Source of the DNA: Pyrenochaeta sp. MPI-SDFR-AT-0127
Taxonomy: Eukaryota; Ascomycota; Dothideomycetes; Pleosporales; Cucurbitariaceae
Direction: 5' to 3'
NCBI GenBank assembly: GCA_020747015.1
Contig: JAGTJM010000005.1
Coordinates: forward strand, 434,001 to 498,000
DNA length: 64,000 nt
Shown piece after piece: positions 56,996 through 64,000 of this stretch. Under the pieces are notes generated by a model that was not told the origin of the DNA, searched no databases, and saw only the letters and a program-made list of their open reading frames with translations. The position numbers and the translations under genes were made by a program. How positions within the stretch are numbered: the stretch's first letter is position 1; every line of letters starts with the position of its first letter.

Positions 56996-57329
56996 CTAGC
57001 AACGCTCCCAACCGCAGCTAGCCTTGCAGTACCCATTGAAGGCTTGGGACGTCTGACACTGGCAGCCAGTGATGCATTCTGGGGTAATCCACCAGCATTG
57101 CTACACAATCTGTTAGCATATGAAAGTAAACAATAGGATTGGATGGTGAGTGCTAGGGGCTTACATGAAGACAATCCTTATAGTATTTGTCACACTTTTC
57201 GCATGGGCCGTTAGGGACGCCATTCTGGCGTGCCTCTACGGCGGACTCGTAGGTGGTAGAGGTTTCGGCTGGAGCGGCGAGGGCGGCTGCAGTCATGAAG
57301 ACGGTGGGGATGAGGAATGAAACCTTCAT
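56996..57329 (-). CDS. Small secreted 10-cysteine protein (candidate effector or antimicrobial)
   Basis: Two exons, 57329-57165 and 57100-56996, flank a 64-nt intron with a GTAAGC donor and a GCTAAC branch site. The product is 89 residues: a signal peptide (MKVSFLIPTVFMTAAALAAP), a ~20-residue pro-like segment with an Ala-Arg step (VEARQNG), then a compact domain with ten cysteines at 43, 46, 53, 57, 64, 68, 70, 80, 84 and 89, ending on Cys89. Spacing is C-x2-C-x6-C-x3-C-x6-C-x3-C-x-C-x9-C-x3-C-x4-C. Each exon is too short for ordinary ORF finding. An even Cys count, signal peptide and small size are the hallmarks of secreted effectors or antimicrobial peptides. I recognise no named family. 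Confidence 0.78.
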
Positions 57330-58899
57330 GATGAAAATTTCCAGGTGCAGTTTGAATAAGATGAGTCTATGAGACGGACACTTCGAAGATAAGATTTTGA
57401 TCGAGTGGTTGATAGAATTATCGTGCCTGCTGTTGATTGCAAGTTGAGAGAGTGTGTGTGGAGTGAGAGTCGATAGTAGAATGGCGGGTGGAATTTATAT
57501 GAAGGGGTGAATAGGGCCACACTAAAATGGGTTTGCTGAGCTAGAACGGAAGTGAAAGTCGAGTTAGCGGTAATGTGGTGGTGCACAGGCACGTCAGTGA
57601 AGCAGCGACCATGTAAACAGTGAAAGTCGATAGTCGATAGATGTGATAGTACTAACACGTGACATCAGAAATTTCACCGATAATCTACAGTTATCGTATA
57701 GAAGAACTCAGCTTGACGCTACTACCAAGTGAACACAGGCGCGCTCCTGTTATGGTATTATCTTCGTAGGAGGGCACTATCTAGCCATAGCTCGCATGAG
57801 TCAAAAAGAAAGCACCTGCTATAATCTTACTTACTCGCCCTTCAGCGTTTGGGGCGCACCTGAGGACGATGAACGCGGGTATGATCACGTGGTCTAAACA
57901 TTCATTGCTAGATCATACCCTCTCTGGTGCTATCTATTTTACGCACTTCTGAATCTTAACAAGCGTATTAGGTAGCTATAAGATGGTTAGGTAAAGACTA
58001 CAAGCACCCTGTTGCCCCACGCTCATATCGTGCCTTGTTGTTCGATGTGCCGGCAATTTGAGATTGCCTGATTTAGCCATTAAATTGCCCTCTATGGTAA
58101 ATTCGCACCACACACATCCTCAATACAAAGCACGTCGCCTTTGCTTTTCCACAGATTTTTCTTTTGAACGAGCAGAAAGGATTTCTTCATATGATTTTCT
58201 TGTCTGGGACATCTTAACCTCGAGTTTCACGAAATGGCCTCAAATCTTTCAGCCCTTGTCACATGGCCACCTACTTTAGTTTCATCCACACTCCTACCAA
58301 TTATAACATCTGGCTTTCTTACATCCACCTTCGTGATCGAGACACCCGCCCCATCTTGCCTGATTCGCTGCTTCTGTCCTACCTGCAACACAGAAAAGCC
58401 TACCGTACATGTCATTTCAACCACAGTCACTACCTTGCGCAGGCTAGAGTCTTCGAGTGGACAACAAAGAAACTTTGAGGAAAGGTGGCACTACCCACAC
58501 TATAAGAATGCCTATTGCTGATATACGACCTAGACAAACATGGGATTCAAACTGCAACTGTGAAACTCGAGGTGTAGGCGATGGTCTCTCAACAATACTC
58601 GAGCCAACACCATCGAATTGCGCAAGGATCACGATCTCTTTCGAGTGGTGTGTTGCGGAAGCAACTGCGATATGAAAGAGAGTCAAAATATTTCAAATGG
58701 GACAGGAGGACATTTGACATAAGATTACTGGCTGACCAGTGTCCCATATGGTATTACTATTTATCGATATGCATTGTGCTTGAGACTAGATTCGTGAAAC
58801 GCTGTATGTCCTTCCTCTTCGACTACAACTACACCTCTCTCGCTCTCTGAACAACAACATGCACGGACCAACTACTTTTCATCCCTATAGATCCGACCT
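57330..58899. other. 1.6-kb stretch, promoter of the 10-Cys gene and no other clear gene
   Basis: Directly upstream of the small secreted protein, the minus strand is pyrimidine-rich, as in strong fungal promoters. Around 58.2-58.7 kb several overlapping ORFs occur on both strands (for example 58234-58521 plus) without recognisable domains. Confidence 0.4.
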
Positions 58900-60374
58900 T
58901 TACAGACTGGAGCCCGCAATGCGCGCACCTGTGAGACTTTGTTGAATGGCATCCCACAGAGGCTCGCCACCCGCGGTCAGGTCTTTCCAGGCAGGGCAGG
59001 CGAGACTCAGTATCGGTGCGGCTAGGATGTCGTTCACCAATTTGAGTGGGACTTCAAGGGTGGCCAACAGTGGAGAGAGAGAATTAGGTAGAAAGGTTTT
59101 GAGTACTTCAAAGACGAAGCATATCAGGTTATTATTCTCCAGTAGAGTAACCGTGTTGAGTGCGCCACCGGTCACGTTTTGTAGGTCGAGGCCTGTGAAG
59201 GAGTTGACGGTACCAGTGTTACCTCCAATGCTAACAGCTCAGTTAGTTATTATTGCTTTTGACATATGCAGTCTTGCTAAACATAACGTACCTTCCCAGA
59301 ACGGGATACTTAGCCACCCAACCAATAATGTCCAGGTTGAGCGAAACGAGGCCATACTCAATAGGCTTGCGGTACCAGTTATCAGGAAATGTCTCATGAC
59401 CCTTGCGATACTCGAGCTTGCCCTGGTCGTCCTCATAGACGGCGAAAAACTTCTTGAAAACCTCTTGAGTGAGAATACCGTCCGGGTGCTCCTCGGTGTG
59501 ATTCGACAGCAGGCGGCCTAAGAAAAAGTAACCGGCATTACGGCTGACCATGCCAGTAATAGGCCCATAGTAGAAATTGGGGTTATGCGAGACACTGTAT
59601 TCCCAACGACGGGCTGCTTGTTCAGCCAATAAGTCCATAGAAATTACGCCGTTCTCATCAGCGCGGTCGTACAGATCGCGGAAGAGCGTCATGTTCATTG
59701 TCCAGGCATCACCAGTGACATAGAGGTCATCACGCGTTAGGGATGAGTCAGACTCAATCCAGTTGTGTGAACCCTGGAGCCCACGAGGAGTGCCTACAGG
59801 GTGTAAGCATGATGAATCGCGAGAATTTCAGACAACGTACCAAGAAGACCAAGAACATTGCCCAGTAGATTGTTGTTCTCATTACCAGGGACAGTACCAC
59901 CAATAGAAAATCCAGGGTTCAGGGAAAGTGGATTTCCCGTCCAGACGGTGCCCATAATACCGAGGATAAGAGCAAGGTCAAGATTCATGCCAAACACTTC
60001 ACATCCTTGTTAGCTTTACGTTCTACCTCCATTCTGAGATCAAACACACCTTGATTGATGGCGGTAACAACTTCAGCGAAACTAGTGATCCCATTGTGGG
60101 AGATGAACCCGTGATTGGCTAGAGCATTCAGTCCTGGACACGGACCCCGTTCGTCACCATTGCTGGGTTCCTGGAAGGCGTGTCTGCCACTGATGTCGAT
60201 GGGCTTTCTTGAATCAACGATGAGCCGCTTTTCGATGCGATACTTCTCGATCGTTTTCAAGGCCTCGTTCAGACGCTCAGGTGTGAGATTTTCGAGATTT
60301 CGAGGAGTGAGTGCGGGAAACGCAATTGTAAGGCCGCTGGAAGCTAAAACAGTAAGCGTGGTCCAAAACCTCAT
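58900..60374 (-). CDS. Secreted heme-thiolate peroxidase (chloroperoxidase / unspecific peroxygenase family)
   Basis: Exons 60374-60050, 59996-59841, 59793-59292 and 59230-58900, with introns of 53, 47 and 61 nt, give 437 residues. A signal peptide (about 1-18) and a prosegment precede GPCPGLNALANHG, where Cys79 is the proximal heme thiolate. The distal acid-base site normally reads E-H-D (chloroperoxidase) or E-G-D (peroxygenases); here it is WIESDSSLTRDD with Glu174-Ser-Asp. The C-terminal part (WYRKPIEYGLVSLN, NVTGGALNTVTLLENNN) is typical of long-form members. The enzyme uses H2O2 to halogenate, oxidise or oxygenate organic substrates outside the cell. Several N-glycosylation sites fit secretion. 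Confidence 0.9.
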
Positions 60375-61497
60375 AGTGTGCCGCAGGTTTGATTCTAGTA
60401 GGTGATTAAGAGTTAAAAGATAGGCTAAAATGAGTGTAAGAGCGAAGCGTAGATGCTTGCCGCCAGCAAAGGAGTGAATGGATTATGGTCAGTAGTGCTG
60501 TACTTGGGGAACGTAGTATAATAACACGGGGTATTGTAAAATACAGCCTAGGACTCGAACGAACAAATGACACAGGAGGTGATTACCCAAGATCGAGCAC
60601 GACGCACTTGCGCAGATCCCATAAGCTGTGTCATGAAGAGATCTGCCACAAGCGGAGCGGATGGCACACTAACATCCGGATGTGGATGGTTGCATCCCCA
60701 GCCCTGACAAATTGAACACACATGCTGATCTGTCGGAGATTTTTTTTGGTCATATATCCGACTGTGAATGGTTATGGTAAGGATATGCATGGTCAGAGGT
60801 GTCCAAAAGTGATTGCGGTCCGAATAGGCTTGCATGGTAGGTTGAGCTAGCACGAATCGGACCTGTCTGAATCGTACGCACCGAGCCGCTCCATGTATTC
60901 CACCCGCTGTCAATCCAGAACGGGAGCCACAACGCACCCCCACCAACGTCCTCGCCTGTTCGTCAAATACCACTTAAGGAATTGCGCCTGGTTCTGGGGG
61001 CCGCGCAGGCCACTGATCAGGAGCCACCAAGCCCGACCCACTTTTGTACCCACGTGTCGTGAGGGCGCATTTTGATGGGAGATTTGACTGATCGAAACTG
61101 CCAATCCAACTCTCAAGAAATGCATCAGTACTTGGAATATCTGGACGCACTGTTTTCGCATCGCCATATTATGTGTATCCTGATATCTACAGAACTATGT
61201 CATGAAAGCAATGCTCGAATCGAAACGGAGAAGAAGCAAGAATGAATAGGGTCTTGGGATGTTTACAAGATCAAAAGTCCAACGCCAGGCACATTTTGGC
61301 TACGCTCAGTCCAATATTTGCAACTTGCACCCTGCGAGACCTGTGTCGCTTTTCCAAATAAGCCGTTTAAATCATACATGTAGATGCTATACATGTTTCT
61401 TGCCTGTTGTTTCTACTCATAGGCCAGTTTTCCAACTTGTTACTATTTCCAGTGTCCATCACCGATTCGCTTCCATGAACATTTTTATCATATTGGT
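60375..61497. other. Intergenic, no supported gene
   Basis: About 1.1 kb upstream of the peroxidase and downstream of the CFEM receptor. ORFs such as 60973-60548 minus have no family signal. Confidence 0.4.
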
Positions 61498-62980
61498 TCA
61501 TGTAGCCCAGCTCTTGTATTCCGAACCCGACTCGATTGTCATCACGGAACGAGGGTTCCTGGAATCGATATCCACCAACGGAACAAATTCACCCTCGTCT
61601 CCTCCCTTTGGCTTCATTGAGATATGAGCTGCCTTGTTGTTCCCACTCGCGTCTGATTTGATGCCGCCACTGAGCTTCGACCCTTCTGTTGTATCGCCCT
61701 TGCTTGAGTGGAACGTCATTTTGATCTTAGGCCACGTCCTTGAGATCAGTAAACGTAGAGCGGGCATGCATCCGCAAACGATTGAAACATCTATTTCAAT
61801 TAGACTCCAGTATCCGGCCTCCACATAGTCCCATGTTATGTTTTGTGAATTGGCAAAGTGGACAAGGGAGTACAGACGTATGGCTGAAGTGAAGATGACG
61901 ATGATACCAACCGAGAACATAGCCATGACCATCAATTTCCGCTTGAGATTCATGTTCAGCCTAGCCAGGTGCCTGAGTGGAAGAACCATCACGATTACAT
62001 CCAGGGCGATGTTGATGGCGGCGGCTACCCATCCCTGGACGTGGATATCGTTACACTTGCCTTTGTGAAGCCCGTCCCATTGATTCCAGGCATAACTAAG
62101 AGGAACACATTGGAAGGTAGTCGCAAAAAAGAAAGCAATTGTGTAAGCGACTGAGAGCCCCATGACTCCATATATGACCCGACGGAAATTCTTCGAGGGG
62201 AAGACGCGGAGGTAGAAGCATAGGATGGAAATTTTCGATATGCCAAGAGCAAGGACGTAGAAGATTTCTCCTGCGTAATAGAAATGGAGGACATTGGTGA
62301 TTTGGTGAGCTTCCAATGTCCACATGTCTCGTCCTAACCCATTTTGAACCACTGGCTGTTGGTTAGAACCCCGATGAAATTCAGGTTTAAATTCTGAAGC
62401 TTACAGAAATGAGCGAAAACGGCTGGAGGAATTGCAAGTACGACGACTAAAGCCATGGTCGCATCATCCCACGAAATTTGGCGGCCTCCTTGGGGCAAAC
62501 TGGCGGCTAGTCGGAGCAAGAAAGCCAGCACTGCAGCAACGATGCCTCCATAGGCAAGAGCAATGAACTTTTGGTCGCTCTTGCGTATGGGCACACCACA
62601 GCTGTTGCTAGATACGTTTTTCGTCTCTGGAATTCTTATTCAGCACATGATTTGATGAGTGCTCTCAGTAAGGCTCTTCTTACGGAGTAGTTCATACACA
62701 GTGCAAGTTTTCATGGCACAGGCGCCCACTGCAGCATTCAAGGCCACGCTAGTGCACATGCACTCTGTGGTGAGGTTGGTGGCGCAGGAAGATTTCGGGA
62801 GTTCCGAGGCGAAGCAGGCCAACTGTATTGGGGATTAGACGGACGATACTAACTCCAGAGCGAGCCAGTGGAACTTACGGAACACTCGGGTAGTTGGTCT
62901 GCCAAAGCGAGGAGAGCTTGCTGTGCCTGCACAGAATAGACGAAGCCGACCAAAATAACCAACAGTGTATACAACCGCAT
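61498..62980 (-). CDS. CFEM-domain Pth11-like seven-transmembrane receptor
   Basis: Exons 62980-62879, 62822-62647, 62607-62405 and 62351-61498, with introns of 56, 39 and 53 nt, give 444 residues. A signal peptide (LYTLLVILVGFVYSVQA) is followed by an eight-cysteine CFEM domain: LPEC (Cys33), SLACFAS, SSC, TEC-MC, GAC, KTC and, after the second splice, NSCGVP. Seven hydrophobic helices follow (from ALAYGGIVAAVLAFLLRLA to IVCGCMPALRLLIS), including the DMW and GKCND features of the fungal rhodopsin/Pth11 class. A ~80-residue polar cytoplasmic tail ends the protein. Pth11-type GPCRs sense surfaces or host cues through G-protein/cAMP signalling. The 39-nt intron is unusually short but is needed to complete the eighth Cys. 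Confidence 0.88.
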
Positions 62981-63970
62981 GATAACTTAATTTGTGTGGT
63001 GTTCCAAATCTGGAGTTGATATATATTCGAACCTGAATAGTAGAAATGGTGTGAAGTTGCAGTCAGTGTCTAAGCATTATAACCAACAGGCTGCGACGCT
63101 CTGTTGAATAGAAAGGCATAGTATGCCAAGCTTTCAATCAGATTGCAATGGTGGAGTAAGTATATGTGCCGACGTGTGCCCGTAGAATCAGACGATGTGA
63201 ATAAGTCAAATCAAGTAAAGACAGTTTCATACGTGTTGAACTCGTAATGCTCCCGTGACATGATTGGATGGACTGCATTCACCAAGTGTGAGGGGCGGAC
63301 GGGAACGCAGCGGTGAAGGCAAATGCCGACATCCTAGCATGAGAAAAGAGCATGTCTTCGTAGATCACGCCCGAGCTGAATAACAGGGTGGAGGCATGTT
63401 TGGGTCGACGATGCGTGCATGGGTGTGTTGTTGCGGTGCAAGTTCAGAACGAACAAGGGCTGTCAGGGTAGGAAACGAATTTACAGTTGCATAATCTTGG
63501 AGTGATGGTACCACTAGTTCTGAGTCTCTTCTGGGTAGATATTAGAATGATTACCTACTTTGCTCCCTTCCAAACCTCTAAACAGTCTAAAACAGAGCCG
63601 CAGGGGTAATACCCATGCAGGATAATCGGACCGACACGACCGTGATCGACTGCAGCAACGCCTGAACGATGCAGTTACCCACGCATCACCCCGGACTGGT
63701 CTGTGCATTGCAGCCCCTTCCGACCGCAACGGTGATAGTCCAGTAATTGTGCCGTCGAGGATCCTAGTCATAGCCAACCGTTTCTGGCGGCCCGCCGCGA
63801 AATGCCACGGTGACCAATGGCTTCAATGCTTGTATAAGAACCATGTTCATGGTGTTTGTGTCTCAATACTTTTTCGCTCCAGTCGCTCGTTCTTTCACCG
63901 CGATACCTAATCTCTCTCTAGCTTTAGTCATTCGTTGAGGTTAGGATTACTAATAGTAGTCGATAATAAT
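62981..63970. other. Divergent intergenic region
   Basis: About 1 kb between the CFEM receptor (minus) and a gene starting at 63971 (plus). A CTTGTATAAGAA element at about 63829 could be a TATA box, and a CT-rich tract at about 63910-63925 (taatctctctctagc) is typical of fungal 5' leaders. The minus-strand ORF at 63777-63514 has no family signal. Confidence 0.4.
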
Positions 63971-64000
63971 ATGATGAAGGCCTTCACCGTTCTCTCGTTT
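63971..64000 (+). CDS. 5' end of a probable secreted-protein gene, cut by the right edge
   Basis: ATG-ATG-AAG followed by hydrophobic codons (MMKAFTVLSF) continues to the window end. It is preceded by a CT-rich leader and a possible TATA element. Met-Lys followed by a hydrophobic run is the usual opening of a fungal signal peptide. Ten codons cannot prove a gene. Confidence 0.35.
   Translation, partial: MMKAFTVLSF

Overview
The window is nuclear DNA of a filamentous ascomycete. Genes are monocistronic and carry short GT-AG introns, nearly all 47-65 nt, with CTAAC/CTGAC-like branch sites. The gene families are fungal: HET, STAND/NACHT, Clr5-ankyrin, CFEM-Pth11, heme-thiolate peroxidase, secreted LAAO and GH28. 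A plant-associated Dothideomycete (Pleosporales-like) is my inference from gene content and intron style; it is not proven here. I see no tRNA, rRNA, CRISPR array or intact transposon.

Layout. 0-11 kb: the start of an unknown gene running off the left edge, a peroxisomal-type acyl-CoA oxidase, a four-exon HET-domain gene and a sulfite oxidase. 11-21.8 kb: a single-pass membrane protein, a secreted subtilisin-like protease, 4.4 kb without a clear gene, a secreted GH28 pectinase and an EthD-like protein. 22-31.6 kb: a decayed C2H2 zinc-finger gene, a berberine-bridge-type FAD oxidase, a protein with an LPxELRDxIY motif, a multi-pass membrane protein and a GNAT acetyltransferase. 32-49.5 kb: a SIS-domain sugar-phosphate isomerase, a NACHT/STAND protein with a C-terminal membrane segment, a secreted unknown, a frameshifted relative of the LPxELRDxIY protein, a TauD-type dioxygenase, a Clr5-ankyrin protein and a tiny membrane peptide. 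50-64 kb: a RidA-family protein with a signal peptide, divergent from a secreted L-amino-acid-oxidase-like flavoenzyme; then an alpha/beta hydrolase, a 10-cysteine small secreted protein, a secreted heme-thiolate peroxidase, a CFEM-Pth11 receptor and the first codons of a gene cut by the right edge.

How it may work together. The most notable unit is 50-60 kb. A secreted amino-acid oxidase would make imino acids and H2O2. A divergent RidA that also appears secreted would hydrolyse the imines. A secreted peroxidase/peroxygenase nearby would consume H2O2. The HET, STAND and Clr5-ankyrin genes look like self/non-self recognition or innate-immunity-like genes. The HET gene keeps the usual HET to NB-ARC junction but has lost the P-loop lysine and continues into a different C-terminus. 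The sulfite oxidase and TauD-type enzyme fit sulfonate use (sulfite release then oxidation) but lie 33 kb apart.

Exon boundaries were placed by eye from reading frame, splice consensus and family expectations. Each multi-exon model given as intact sums to a whole number of codons.
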